Of a stretch of DNA of 64,000 nucleotides, positions 1 through 11,472 are shown one piece after another; within the stretch, counting starts at the first letter, position 1, and each line of letters opens with the position of its first letter. The DNA lies in contig JAESUZ010003107.1 of the NCBI GenBank assembly GCA_017311185.1, positions 434,001-498,000 of the forward strand, in the 5' to 3' direction. A model generated the notes under the pieces. The model was not told where the DNA came from. It searched no databases and saw only the letters and a list, made by a program, of their open reading frames with translations. The stretch comes from Proteles cristata cristata (taxonomy: Eukaryota; Chordata; Mammalia; Carnivora; Hyaenidae). The position numbers and the translations under genes were made by a program.

Positions 1-3000
1 AGCATCCTCTTCCCCTCGATCCTTATCAGCAGCTGTCCGCTTGCTGCTGGGTTTCCAGGCTTTCTCTGCTTTGTTCAACTTTATATCTTCAGTCATTAAC
101 ACCGTGGCAATGATCTTGCGGGGTTCCTTTCGGGGGCCCTGCTGAGAGCGCCGGGGTCCCAGACCAGCCTGCTAAGCAAGGGGTAAGGACAAGCGAAGAC
201 AAAGAGCTAATCAGCACAACCTGTGACAGTGGTACCACACATCTCCAGGGCAGATTTCTCCCCACCTCTCAGCAAGACAAGGGAGCCATCCCCCAAATCC
301 CCTCGACTATCTGCCCCTCTAGCCGGTCCCACTCACCGGCCCTCGGGGAAGCTCCCCACCTGGCCCACCCCTTGGGGGCCCACGGGTGCTAAGGGCTGGT
401 CGGCCAAGATTGGCAAAGGAAGGAGTGAAGTCTGGGCCACAATTTATGCCTTGAAGTCTAGCAGGGTCCAGTGGCCGCAGTGGTGTTTTATTGGCCTGTG
501 AAGAGGACACAGAAGGCATCAGAAACAGGTTATGACTCTTGACTAGTCTTTCGAGACCTCAGGCACCTCCCCCCGCCAGCCAGCCAGCCCAAACTGACCC
601 TCCCCCTCAAGCCTACCAACCTTATCCAACACCACATCGCTGATATGAGGCAATCCCTCCGGCTTCTGCATACTGGCAAAGATGAACTGAAAGCCAAGCA
701 GGAACTCACGGTCATATCGCTTTTTCTCCTCAAGGTTTAGAGGCTTCCACTGATCTACGAGGAAGACAAGATGAACCAATCATACACTGGTCTCCTGGGG
801 CCCTGGCAAGAATATCCAACCCTTCTCAACTCTTCCCTTAGCATACCTGACTTATACTCATACTTCTGCTCCCCTGGCTGGATGTTCTCAGCATTGTGAA
901 TTTTGTCTTCCTTTGAGTCCCAGGTCTCGTCTGCTTCCTCAGGCCGGGGGGGCACACTGCTGCCCTCAGGCTCCGGACCAGGGCTGGTGCCTACAGGAGG
1001 CTGATTTTCCACCTCTGGTACTCCTGGGTTCACCTGTAAACACAGGACACCCCACTGTGGTTACAGTATTATCACTGTTCCATACCCAAACTCTACCCTC
1101 TCCCCTCCATTACTTTCTGCTCCCTTACCTCCTTGAAGGCATCTAGAAGGTCACCTACAGCCTCCTTCTTATTGAGCTCTTTAATTTTCCGTCTCCTCTT
1201 TGGCACAGACACTGCCACTATTTAAGGGGGCAAAATGGGCACGACTTATGAGGAACAAAAGTGGGAGTAACTGGGGAAATAAAAAGCAGCTCCTGTTCAA
1301 TATTTCCTCTTTCCAACATACCCACTATGGACTTAAAATTCCTTAATCTCAAGAATTTTAGCTCTTAGGGTCCATGATGAGGCACAGTGGCACAAATGAG
1401 AGGTCTCGAATAAAGAGGGAAAAAACCCACATCTTTCAGCCTGCCCCAATTCCACCATCCCATCACACCTTACCTTGGGTGGCTGCTGCTGCCTCCAAAT
1501 TCTGAGGCACGTGGGCTGCAACAGGGGTGCTCTCTTGGGGAAGAAGTTCCTCTCCTCCTTTCTCACCCTCAGCTTCTCCTGTTTCTCCTTCTTCTTCATC
1601 TTCTTCCTCTTCCTCCATTTCCTCCTCCTGGGCAGGGGAAGCAGTTGGAGGAGCCATAGCTGGAGTGGCAGAGAGGCCGGCGGGGGGAGCCACTGATGCT
1701 GGAACCTCCTTGGCCTGCTCCTGTGGCTCACTGACTGGGCTTAAGTCCACAGCTGGTGGCGAGGGGGCTCCGTTGAGCAGTTCCTCAGGTTGGGCAGTTG
1801 GAGCAATGGGCATGGGGGATTCAGAGGGACAAGCTGGGGGAGGGAGAGGAGCAATCTCTGGGCTCGACTCAACCTCTGGTTCCAGATCCTCAGACGAGAC
1901 CATGCCATTAGGTTCAGGCAGAATATCCACTTTGTGAGATGCAAGGGGGGTGGGAACCTGGAGAGGACTGGAAGAGAACTCAGATTCTGGAATCGGTTTG
2001 CTAAGTGTCACTTCTACTTCCAGTATGGGTTCAGCGAGGGGAGTGGGTTCTGGAGAGAGGCAATATGGCTCCCCAGTTTCATGGGGCATGGGGCTGGATT
2101 CTTCTACAGACATCTGGATCATCCCCGTTGTCACAGTGTCCCCAGGAATGGAGAGGACTGCGAGATTAGGCTCGGACCCCGGTTCCAAGATTGGGGGTGG
2201 TGATGGGGTCGGACAAGGTGACGAAGGCCGGGATTCTGAAGGGCTGTTCTCTGGGTCAGGCAGCCCCGGCCGGCTCCCAATGATTGCTCCCTGGGACCGG
2301 TCATCTGCACCACAGGAAAGACGACAAGTAATTAAAAGCAAGTCTTCACTGATGTCGTTCTTCCTCCTCCCAGCTAAGACATTCCCAGCCTAACTCACCC
2401 CCACAATCTTCTCCTACCAAAGGCTTTTCCCTTCTCACCCAAAATCTGATCCACCCGCAAAATCCCACTACCTAAAACCTAAGTCACTCTTCTCTGGCAC
2501 CCAGGTCAGGTCACTCCACCTCCTTAGCATTTGAAACTGTCACACTCCTTTTCACCATAAAAGCTCTGCCCCACCTGCTTACCTACCTGGCCGGACAACA
2601 ACAGCAACCTGGGGTGTCTCCCCATTAGCTTGAGGCTCCAGACCGCCTCCCGTCTGCAGGACACAAAAAGTTACCAAGTTTACCCTCAAGAAGCCCACAA
2701 CCCTTCTCTACTAGAGCCATTTTTACTTTAAGCCAGTCTAAAAATCCAGGGCAACAGGGAAATAAATCCCTTAGTTGAAAGAAAAGATCAAAGGACTAAG
2801 AAGTCCAGGTCAGAACAATCATCCTAGCTATGGCCCCACTCAAAGAGCAGACAGTACCTGGGGAGGGGTGGGTGTGGAGGCAGTGTGGGCCCCAGACATG
2901 ATCTCCTCCGTGATATCCTTCCCTCCTTGGTTTGGATCTCGAATTCGGATCTGGGGAAAGAAAGCTTCAGGATGAGTGGGAGGCAGGGGGAAGCCACCTC

Positions 3001-6000
3001 TCCACCCCGCCCCACACCTAAGACTCCAGGCCAACCCCCCACCGGGAAGCAGGTGGGTGGGTGCCAGAAACCCCATGAGTTCTACTGTCAACCCATCCAG
3101 CTAATCTTGTACTCCCTGCCCTGGCCCCCACCCCAAGAGACCCTTGACCTCACAGAGCAATCTCGTACATCACAATGCCCCTCCCTCCCTCATCGCTGCC
3201 CCACCAGCAGTCCCCAAGTCACTGGCTGCACATCCTGGGGCCCAGGACCCCCATCTAGCACCCATCCGGCTCACTTGTGGCTAGTCTGCCTGATCTCTGG
3301 GGGCAGGGCCCAGATCCAGTGGGTGGAGCCAGGGTGACTCAGCGGCTTCCCCAGCCCTGGCACCCTATTCTGGGCACCACGCCCAGGGCTTGAGGATTGA
3401 GCAGAGGCGGAGGCCTCAAGAGCTTCCAGGACTGGGAGGTGGGGGGTGGGGCCACAGAAAACAAACCATTTCCAAGACAAGCCACCAGAAACCCAAAACC
3501 AAACGTAGATCTTACAGACCCCCCACCCCACCCCGAACCTGGGTCTCTCAGAAACTCCTGCACTAGTCACTTCAGTTCTTCCCATGAGCTGCTTCCACAC
3601 TGAAGTCTTAGTACCTTACACCTTACAGAGAACCTGAGCACTTCAGATCCCCATTCTCTAACCGCCCCCAGCTGAAGATCTCCTTCCTCAACTTTCTGCT
3701 CCCTGACCCACAATGCGCCTGACCTTGATTCTCCCTTTCCCAGATGTCCCAGAGCCCCTTGCTGCTACTCACAGTCTTCCGCTCCCTCTTGGGAGCAATC
3801 TGGGGTGGCTGGTTCATCAAAACTGGGGCGGGGGCCACACCAGTAGGAAACTGCTGCACACCCTGGGCTGGGTAGTAGGCGCCAGCTTGTGGGGGTGGGC
3901 CGAAGGGGGGGAGGAAGGGACACAGAAAAGAAGAATGGTGGCAGCGTCAGGGCCCAACCATATACAAATGCCTGCTTAAACACCTCCCATCCCCAAAACC
4001 TCTCATCACCCACAGCCGGCCCCTTGCCCTGCCCCACCCACCTCCCCAAGGGAGTTAGGTGTCTATCAGAGCTGGAGAACCAGTCTGAACTGCATTTACA
4101 AGAATTCCTGACACTGACACACACACACACACCTTGTAGGCAGGCACTCCTTCCCCTCCACACATCGGCTACCACTACCAGGACTTCTGTTTCTCGTATA
4201 ACGTATGTCCCCCACCCCCAGCAACATGCACACATGTATTTTGAGGGTGCAGGAACTACTTAATCTGAAACAGAATCAGGTCTTTGGCTGGGAATGAGAA
4301 AAAGAGATTTGCCAACCCTGCTCCACTCAACCTGAGTCCAGTTCCAGTCTCCAGCCCTTTACTAAGGGCCAAGGAAACAAAGAGTAACATTATGAACCAG
4401 GCCCAGGATGTGGAAAAACTAATTCCTTAAAGCAATGGTCTCCAAAATGGGATGCATTCTTTAATCTTATCCATAATCTCCACTTGTTTGTTTTTGACAA
4501 ACGGCGTGTGTTATTTGTTTAAATGATGCATATGTATAAACAAACAAGACATACATGTATTAGAGGTACATACTCAAAATTTTTCCGATAGATGATCAAA
4601 AAATTTTGGAAACCACTGTCATAAAAAACAGACTAATCCTTTCCTAGAATATAAATGAAAAACAGCTACAAAAACCTCTCAAATCCACATTATATGGGCT
4701 CCCACCAACCACAGAACGAGTGTATGGGAATGTACTAATAGGCCCTCAAACTTGTATGTGATCCTATATTCTTCAACCTGAGGACTCCCAACTCTCAGCA
4801 ATGGGATGAAACACTCCCTGCCCCCCACCCAACAAGTTACAAATTAAGCACCAATTCCTACTTAATCCTATCATTGTTAGACCAAGGAATGAGCCTAGGG
4901 AGGGTCTAGGAATTTATAGATGAGTTTAGATGCTCCCTGGGGCTCACTCTCAACCTGACTCCCTTCCCTGCTTACCATAAGTTCCAAACTCTGTAGGGCT
5001 TGCACCCGGATAGAAGCCTGGGGCTCCTGGCTGTACAGGATACTGCTGTGTTGGGACAACATACGTGGAACGCCCCTGGTGGGGAAGGGGGAGGAGGGGA
5101 GAGCAGTTGAGGGAGCTATGAGTACCATATCAGACTACAAAGAGAACGCAGGGCAAGACAGGACAAGCTAACTATGGGCAATGACCAAAAGAAGTTCCAC
5201 CTCTGGAGAAGAGACAGGACTGGACAGTCAGGCTAGGAGAGGTGAGGGTTCAGGCTTAAGGTTCCATGGCTTCCAGCCCCCAAGCCTCCAACCTCACCTG
5301 TCCAGGGATGTAGTAGGCCCCTTGGGAGGCTGAGTAGGAGATCTGGGAAGGGATCATCATCACTTGGGATCCAGCAGGGTAGACATGGGCAGCTGGGCCA
5401 GGGCGGGCGGGGGCTGCACTCTGCACTCGGGAGGCTGCACTGCTGGGGGGCTGGGCCCGGCTAGGGTAGAAGTGCTGTCAAGAGCGAGGAAGGCAGTTGG
5501 CATTGGGAAAGGGAGGAAGTGGACAGCAAAATGGCCACTCCACAATGTCTCTAGTCTGGAAAGAAATACTAGGGGCTTTGGAGCACAGGGACCAACCCTA
5601 ACTCACTTGACCTACTGATGACTCAGTGGCCTCTTATACTCACACATACTCTCTACATTCAGGTATACACTTCGCACTCCATGAATATACTCCTCACTGC
5701 CGTGCATACTCATGTCACTTCCACCTGGCTACCCCTCTGCAGAGGCTTCCTAACACCCAGATGCATCATGCCTAAGTAAAGCCCTTTTGGGCAACATACT
5801 CCCCAGCATGCACTGCTCCACCCTAAGGTACTGAGAAGCTAACCACTAACATGCAACAGTCTCCCAGTTCCCAGATATGCGCTCTGCAAGACTTAGCCTC
5901 TAACATGCATCAGTCAGCTTCAGGCCGAGGACCGTAAGAGCAAACATGTCCCCACCCTGAAGACCCCCAGTCCCTCTATCTAGCCCTTGACTAGGGTGGA

Positions 6001-7017
6001 GAATAATGGTGAGACCATGAGAGAGTCCAGGATTAGCAAAGGGGTATTACCTGCAGAGACCTGAATCCTCCCTGAGAGCACATGGGGACAGGAAAGAAGA
6101 GAATTATCCCCAAGGTGATGAGGGGGAAAAATGAAGGAAGTAGGACAAGAATGCTCCCACTTAGTGAGGAAGAATTTAGGGAACAGAGAAGGGCAAGAAC
6201 TAGCTGGAGTATTTATCTTGCCATAGTCCAAAGAGAAAGAAGGGAAGGGGAATGGAGCAACCACAACCTCCCAGTAAAAGAAGGAAATAGGAAAACAGTA
6301 GTTGGCAGCAGGGCCCAAAGCACTGCTCCCAATTCTCAAGGGACCAGGACCCCTACCAATGCCATCCCACCGACTACATACTCCCCAAGGGGCCAGTCAC
6401 CGTAAATAAGTAACAGCACAAAGTGCAGAGACACGTGAAAGAACACAGAGCAACTGTTAGGAAATTGGGGCAGGTACACGGCCTCCATAGTTTCCATCCT
6501 AGGCCCAAACTGGCCTAAGTTTTCCATGGCTCCCACCCCAGGCCCCCTACTCCCCTCCCCACAGCCCCTCACCTGGCGGGGCTGAGAAGGCGTGTTCATT
6601 TGTGTCGCTTGTGGCGTACTGAACACCACCGGTGCTGTCTGCCCCGGGGGAAACGCTGGCTGAAGGGGGGAGACCAGAGTTCAGCAAGAGGGGAAACCCG
6701 GGTGGGGCAGAAACCCAAGCTGGTAAAGTAAGGGGAGCAGACCTGTGGCCAAGAGCCTCAGCAGTCCACATGCCCCCTCTCCCCCATGACAGCCCCTGGA
6801 ACAGCCCAGGGGCCCTGTATCAATTTGGCAGCAGGAAACTGCACTTTGCCCTGACATAGATGGGGGTGGGAAAATCCAGAGATTGGAACCTGTTCCTGAC
6901 CAGCTGCCTGGTCTCCCCCACCCCCACCCCAGTCTCTGCTAATTCCTCCCTAATTACCTGTGGGAGTCCAGGGGATGGGGCAGGTGGGGGGCCTGTGGGC
7001 TGTGGAGCTTTGTTCAT
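1..7017 (-). CDS. EIF4G1: EIF4G1, eukaryotic translation initiation factor 4 gamma 1 (5' part, partial)
   Basis: Scaffold of the cytoplasmic eIF4F cap-binding complex, which bridges eIF4E, PABP, eIF4A and eIF3 to recruit the 43S ribosome. Thirteen coding exons on the minus strand splice in phase to 755 codons (2,265 nt), all matching the mammalian eIF4GI N-terminal half; the family protein is about 1,600 aa, so the MIF4G, MA3 and W2 domains lie beyond the left edge. The start is the ATG at 7015-7017, opening [14 protein letters not shown]. Internal in-frame methionines at residues 41, 88 and 197 coincide with the alternative initiation sites known for human eIF4GI. The protein carries the PABP-binding stretch (about residues 174-200), a Pro/Ser/Glu-rich low-complexity region (about 233-509) and the eIF4E-binding motif (615-621). 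No frameshift or stop was seen. Confidence 0.97.
621..754 (-). other. EIF4G1: EIF4G1 exon with the eIF4E-binding motif
   Basis: This 134-nt exon encodes the helix that docks on the dorsal face of eIF4E. The canonical Y-x4-L-hydrophobic motif is present as YDREFLL at residues 615-621, preceded by a basic EEKK segment. 4E-BPs compete for the same eIF4E surface with the same motif. Nothing in the motif departs from the consensus. Confidence 0.95.
1474..2304 (-). other. EIF4G1: EIF4G1 large low-complexity exon
   Basis: An 831-nt exon codes for a disordered Pro/Ser/Glu-rich linker between the PABP- and eIF4E-binding sites. It contains repeated EPEPTP-like and SPSP-like stretches and a near-homopolymeric acidic run ([15 protein letters not shown]). 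The run is written in GAG/GAA codons, which show on the plus strand as a TCC/TTC tract near 1,590-1,630. Such linkers vary in length between species; the reading frame here is open throughout. Confidence 0.9.
2858..3885 (-). other. EIF4G1: EIF4G1 exons with the PABP-binding region
   Basis: The exons 3773-3885 and 2858-2950 encode KRERKT followed by [18 protein letters not shown], about residues 174-197, the segment that contacts the RRMs of poly(A)-binding protein. It lets eIF4G close the mRNA loop between cap and tail. The last Met of this segment (197) is one of the known alternative start sites. Initiation there would drop the PABP-binding segment while keeping the eIF4E site. Confidence 0.9.
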
Positions 7018-7034
7018 TTCATTTGGTGCCACAT
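7014..7034 (-). promoter_or_regulatory. EIF4G1: Short uORF overlapping the EIF4G1 start codon
   Basis: Just 5' of the main ATG, a seven-codon reading frame (ATG at 7034-7032, coding MWHQMK, then TGA at 7016-7014) ends on a TGA that overlaps the main ATG as ATGA. A second ATG in the same frame lies at 7022-7020. A scanning ribosome would meet both before the annotated start. This is seen in sequence; any role in control of initiation is inference. Confidence 0.7.
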
Positions 7035-7439
7035 CAGGGTCCCCCCAGCACCTGTTGGGAAAGAGTGGAGCTCAGGAAGGAGAAGGGACCCAAGCTTAAG
7101 GCAAATGGAGTGGGGGAGGGGTTGAAGCAAGCGCAGGGTTCCACACCGAGTCCCGGAGGCGCGAAGGGGTTGAAGGAGCAGAAAAGATCCAGCTTATATC
7201 CCCACCAACACGTTGTCAAACCCGCATCACTTCCAACCCACCCCCCTGGTCTGCTGAAACAGGCCCCTCACTCACCCCCTCGGTTAAGAATAAGTCCACG
7301 GTGCGGCCTACAGGTTCTGGGCATCCGAGGGCCTGGGGTTGGGAGGTGAGGGGTATCAACCTGGCTCCGCGGGGCCCAAGACCAACCAGACCGGAAATTC
7401 CAGGTCTCGCTGGCACCAGGCTCCCGGATCACAAACGGA

Positions 7440-8420
7440 GCTAGCAGCTTCGGCCGTGGTGTCCCCACCCCCCACCTGGGGACACCGGGTTCGGGGCCAG
7501 GCCCAGGGGCACACAAGGCACGCCTGCTGCGGGTGGCCGCGGGGGCACCCGCGCGGGGCCAGACGCGAGGCCTGCCGCCGCCCAAGAGTGGAGGCCAGGA
7601 AGGGCGGGAGGCGGACCGTAAAAGGCCAGGCGGGCGGCGGCCGAAGAGGAGCCGGTTTCTAGCAAGTGAGGGTCGGCCCGGAGGGCGGGCGGGGCCGGGG
7701 GCTCCTCCCTGCCCGCCGCTGCCGCCTCCCTCCGCTGCGCCCTCCCTGCGCAGCGCCGGCCAGTGCCAAAGAACAACGTGTCACTTCCCGGCGGCCGGGC
7801 CGCAAAGGGGGGAGGGGGCGGCGGGTCGGGAGCCGCGGTGCCTGCGCCTGCGGGGGCCCCTCGGGTCAGGCCGAGGTGGCACTTCGCGACCGGCGAACCC
7901 GGCGCCCTCCCAGCCTGCGAGGACCGCATATTCCGGCCCTGCGCTCCCCCACCCCCACCCAGCAGCCAGGCCGGGCCAGGCCGGCACACGTGGGCCAGGG
8001 ATCGGGCCCTGGCGGGCCAGGGCCCGGGCTTGGGCCGCGGAGCCAGGGCGCTGGGGCGGCGGCGCAGGGTGGCCGGTCCCGGCCCGGATGGCGGCGGATG
8101 CGGGGGGAGGGGGTGGGGGGGCCGGGTCGGGCCCGGACATGGCGGCTTTACCTTCAGTCTCCTTCAGTCCGCGCGGCCGAGCCCCACGCAGCCGCACAGA
8201 CGTAGTCCACAACCATTTCCGGCTCCCCGCACAGATCCCGCTCGGCGGCCACCGCTTCTCCGCAGGCGCAGCCGGCGCCCCCACGTGACCGGCGCAGAGG
8301 GCGGAGCCACGCCCGGCGCCGCGGAGCACAGAAGATTTGCCCCGCCTGGTCATGTGACAGTCACTGCCCGCCCCCGTGTCCCCTCCCGAACTTTGGAACT
8401 TCCAGACTGACCCCCCTCTG
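7440..8420 (-). promoter_or_regulatory. EIF4G1: EIF4G1 CpG-island promoter
   Basis: About 1 kb of CpG-dense DNA surrounds the first exon; no TATA box is visible. Upstream of the inferred start are a palindromic E-box in the form CACGTGAC (8282-8289) and a related TCATGTGAC (8350-8358), both matching the MYC/USF/TFE-type bHLH-zip consensus. An ETS core lies at 8215-8222, and a further CACGTG at 7987 is in intron 1. EIF4G1 is known as a MYC-responsive gene, which fits the E-boxes. Long open frames across this island on both strands are compositional. Confidence 0.75.
8152..8222 (-). other. EIF4G1: EIF4G1 non-coding first exon (approximate 5' end)
   Basis: On the minus strand a GC-rich exon ends in CTGAAG followed by the donor GTAAAG (8151-8146), in the middle of the CpG island and about 1.1 kb upstream of the coding exon. 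Its 5' end is uncertain; an ETS core CCGGAAAT (8222-8215) is a plausible position close to the start. If transcription begins upstream of 8216, the exon contains a 20-codon uORF that starts at 8216 and stops at 8154, fully inside the exon. Confidence 0.6.
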
Positions 8421-9639
8421 CGTCTCTGTCCCGCGGTTCTTTAGTTCATTCATACTTAGAGCATTTATTGAGTGCATACTAAGTACTAGGCGAAGTGCTG
8501 GCTAGAGGGTGAAAATAGCGAAATTCATTAAAGACTCAGTCCTGCCTAAATAAATCATGATTCAAATACGAAAAGAAATATAAATTATGCAACCTTTGAA
8601 GATAAGGTGATTAAAATACCTATTAAACTGAATATGAGGCTAAAAGGATTGAAACATTCTGAGGAATTACTATGAGTAGATTTGCCTCACAAAAATCAGC
8701 CACTCCCAGGGGAGGGACAAAAGACAATCACGGAAAGTTCAGAATAATGATGAAAGAAGAAATCCCAAAACCCCTTCCTTGAAGCCAAAAGATTTGGCAC
8801 CAGGAGGAATCGTCCTAGGGCCAAATACACGTACTCAGATGGCCTGGATTTTAATCCAAACTCTGCTGCTTCCGGCCCAAGTACCTACTACCTACCTACT
8901 TAACTGTTGTAAAAATGGAAAGATTTGAAAGCAGGCAGTCTGGCTCAAGCTTTTAACCACCCTGCTTTCTTTACCAATGACAACATCTCACTCTATCGGA
9001 CTGTGAAGATTAAGGAGTTAATTCATGTGAAAGAGCTTGAAACAGTCCCTGTGTACTTACAAAGACACACTTGCTTTCACTCACTCCTATGTGATATGTG
9101 GTGTGGGTGTAGGTGTGTGTATAATCTCAGAAGGTTAAGAAAACATTTTCTCTGTTCCAAGGATAAAGTGGTTGTTCAATATATATGACCTATGTGATCT
9201 TGATTGTCACAATTTCCTATAAAACAAAGTGTATTATTCTTCCCATTGTATATGAGGAACCGAAGCTCCAAAGAAACAAAGTAGACAGACACATGGCAGA
9301 GGAACCATAGTGAGAGTGAAAATGTATATCTCATGTTCTCTGACTTTTCATTTTAGTTCTGTGACTTGATCATGTATGTCTCTTCTCTCTACCTTTCTCA
9401 TTTCTCTTCCTCCCTAAGCAAACTAATAAATAAAAATCAGTTACTACCTACATGCCTATCTGTTTCTAACTCAGAAACTTCTCTCTGGAACTTGTTAGAA
9501 TACCACCTCAAAGCCATCTCCACCTGATCATCCCACAGGTATCTCAAATTGTGTATGCACAGATAGAAATGTCATCCCTCCTTACTCAATAGTCCTCTAC
9601 CTCAAACCCGTACAAGTTGGTGTTCATATATTTTTAAAG

Positions 9640-9860
9640 TTTTTTTAAAGGTTTATTGTTTTTTTAATTTTTTAATGTTTTTTTGAGAGAGAGAGCAAGC
9701 AGGAGAGAGGCAGAGAGAGAGGGAGACACAGAATCTGAAGCAGGCTCCAGGCTCTGAGCTATAAGCACAAAGCACAATGCAGGGCTCAAACCCACAAATG
9801 ACAATATCGTGATCTAAGCTGAAGTCAGACACTTAACCGACGACACACCCAGGTGCCCCA
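9640..9860 (-). mobile_element. CanSINE, antisense
   Basis: A carnivore tRNA-derived SINE lies in antisense: the T-rich complement of its tail comes first, then GAGAGAGAGAGC, and the complement of the tRNA-like head ends in CCCAGGTGCCCC near 9,859. It is diverged (about 220 bp) and abuts a second antisense copy. Confidence 0.85.
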
Positions 9861-10034
9861 AGTTTATTTTTGAGAGAAAGAGACAGAATGAGCAGAGAGA
9901 GGAGGGGACAGAGGATCCGAAGCAGGTCCTGTGATGACAGCAGAGAGCCCGATGCGGGGCTTGAACTCACAACCGTGAGATCATGACCTGAGCCCAAGTT
10001 GGAAGCTTAACTGACTGAGCCACCCAAGTGCCCC
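9861..10034 (-). mobile_element. CanSINE, antisense (second of a tandem)
   Basis: A second antisense copy follows directly, from GTTTATTTTTGAGAGAAAGAG to the head complement ending GAGCCACCCAAGTGCCCC at 10,034. The shorter tail suggests that the two copies are separate insertions. Confidence 0.85.
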
Positions 10035-10764
10035 TGTGTTCTTTATCAATGAATAGTGCCTAGCCTGAAAATCTGGGATTCATCCTCCATTCCTCCTCAT
10101 CCACATACTACCGGTAATCAGACACCAGGTCCTCTTGGTATTTGGATCAAATTCAAGTCCTATTGACTGTCTTTAAAAACAAATCTTTCTTCTGCCCTTC
10201 CCCATTTCTAACGCCCTAGTTTAGGCATTTATTTACTTTGCCTGGTCTCCCAGGCTTCATGGTGAGCTTTCTCACCCAGATAACTGATGATGTCACTTTC
10301 CTGCTCTCTTTCAGTGGTCTCCATTGAGAGATACTGTCAACTTCTTAGAACAACAAAGCTCTTTTAAACCTGATCTGAGCCTGGGTCTCTTCACTGTATC
10401 TCCTTCCACACTTTTCCTGGCCCTGTACACTTAACCAAAGCAAACTATCCGTGGTTTCTGAAAATAAATAGCTTTTCCGCCTTCCTCCTTTTCCTACTCC
10501 CTTAGCTATATTCTGCCCTTTTTTTTTTCTGGACAAACTCCTTTTCCTTCAGGTCCCATTTCCCTGAAAATTCTCCCTGACTTACCTAGGCATTTAGGCT
10601 CTATATTAGTGATCCCAGGGTAGCTTCTTCACACTCTAGTATGGTATTGGTAACAATATATCACATTTGCTTTCTTTTCCATTAAATAAGATTTTTGAGG
10701 ATAGGGTTTTGGCTTTTCCCCTCCATCTTTGTATCCCCACAAACTAAAATAATGTCCAATGCAG

Positions 10765-10970
10765 GGGCGCCTGGGTGGCTTAGTCGGTTAAGCGTCCGAC
10801 TTTCGCTTAGGTCATGATCTCGCGGTTCGTGGGTTTGAGCCCCACGTCGGGCTCTGTGCTGACTGCCAGCTCAGAGCCTGGAGCCTGTTTCAGTCTGTGA
10901 CTCCCTCTCTCTCTGACCCACCCCTGCTCACGCTGTCTCTCTCTCTCTCCTAGAAATTAAAAAATAAAAT
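10765..10970 (+). mobile_element. CanSINE, variant subfamily, with target-site duplication
   Basis: Full-length sense SINE starting GGCGCCTGGGTGGCTTAGTC. It has the variant features TTTCGCTTAGGTC, GACTGCCAGCTC and a 3' end CTCTCCTAGAAATTAAAA. A 19-bp target-site duplication flanks it (10,746-10,764 and 10,971-10,989) with a single mismatch, so the insertion is fairly recent. Confidence 0.95.
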
Positions 10971-11059
10971 AAAATAATGTCCAGTGCAGAGTAAAAGGCT
11001 CTGTTGATATTTATTGCTGAATGAATGCCTGAATGTGAAAGGTTAAGAGTCATTATGAT

Positions 11060-11275
11060 GGGATGCCTGGGTGGCTCAGTCGGCTGAGTGTCCGACTTTG
11101 GCTCAGGTCATGATCTCGTGGTTCATAGATTCGAGCCCCGCATCAGGTTCTGTGCTGGCAGCTCAGAGCCTGGAAACTGTTTTGGATTCTGCGTCTTCCT
11201 CTCTCAGCCCCTCCCCCACTCATGTTCTTTCTCTGTCTCAAAAATAAATAAACTATAAAAAAATTTTTTTTTAAG
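11060..11275 (+). mobile_element. CanSINE, common subfamily
   Basis: Sense copy with the more common features: TTTGGCTCAGGTC, GTGCTGGCAGCTC and a 3' end TCTCAAAAATAAATAAAC followed by A- and T-rich sequence. It is more diverged than its neighbour at 10,765. Confidence 0.9.
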
Positions 11276-11370
11276 AAGAATCATGAAAATTTTACTCTAA
11301 AGCACAATCACTGATTTGGTAAAGAACTATCCTTTTATTTGGAGTGTTTTGCAGTTCACGAATCATTTTA

Positions 11371-11472
11371 ATTTTTTTTTTAAGTAGACTCCACACCCAA
11401 CGTGGGGCTCAAACTCACAGCCCTGAAAATAAGGAGTTGCATGCTCCACCAACCGAGCCAGCCAGGCACTCC
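11371..11472 (-). mobile_element. Older tRNA-derived SINE fragment, antisense
   Basis: The sequence from TTTTTTTTTAAGTAGACTCC to GAGCCAGCCAGGCACTCC is the complement of an older SINEC-type element, recognised by its CCCAACGTGGGGCTCAAACTC core. It is short and lacks the CT-rich part of the younger copies. Confidence 0.7.

Larger units (their letters stand above)
1..7051 (-). other. EIF4G1: EIF4G1 exon map and intron contents
   Basis: Exons in transcript order: 7051-6958 (ATG at 7017), 6659-6573, 5474-5298, 5075-4976, 3885-3773, 2950-2858, 2653-2587, 2304-1474, 1217-1129, 1033-847, 754-621, 495-337, and 168 to the window edge. All internal introns in view have GT-AG ends and the summed phase is intact. 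The donor after 621 is GTTGGT rather than the usual GTAAGT/GTGAGT. Introns longer than 300 bases (2,951-3,772; 3,886-4,975; 5,475-6,572; 7,052-8,151) carry no recognisable gene or recent SINE; 4,440-4,640 is AT-rich. No C/D or H/ACA snoRNA could be made out in the introns in view. Confidence 0.93.

Noticed and set aside
1..8151. SNORD66, known from an EIF4G1 intron in human
   Set aside because: No convincing C box and D box pair was found on the minus strand in the introns in view; in human it lies further into the gene, so it is probably beyond the left edge.
7533..8288. Open frames of 180-250 codons on both strands across the EIF4G1 CpG island
   Set aside because: They overlap one another in several frames, are Gly/Pro/Arg-rich as expected from CpG-dense DNA without stops, and cross the known non-coding first exon.
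10765..10850. tRNA-like sequences with A and B boxes at many positions
   Set aside because: Each is the head of a CanSINE followed by the CT-rich body and A-rich tail; none folds alone as a complete, free-standing tRNA gene.
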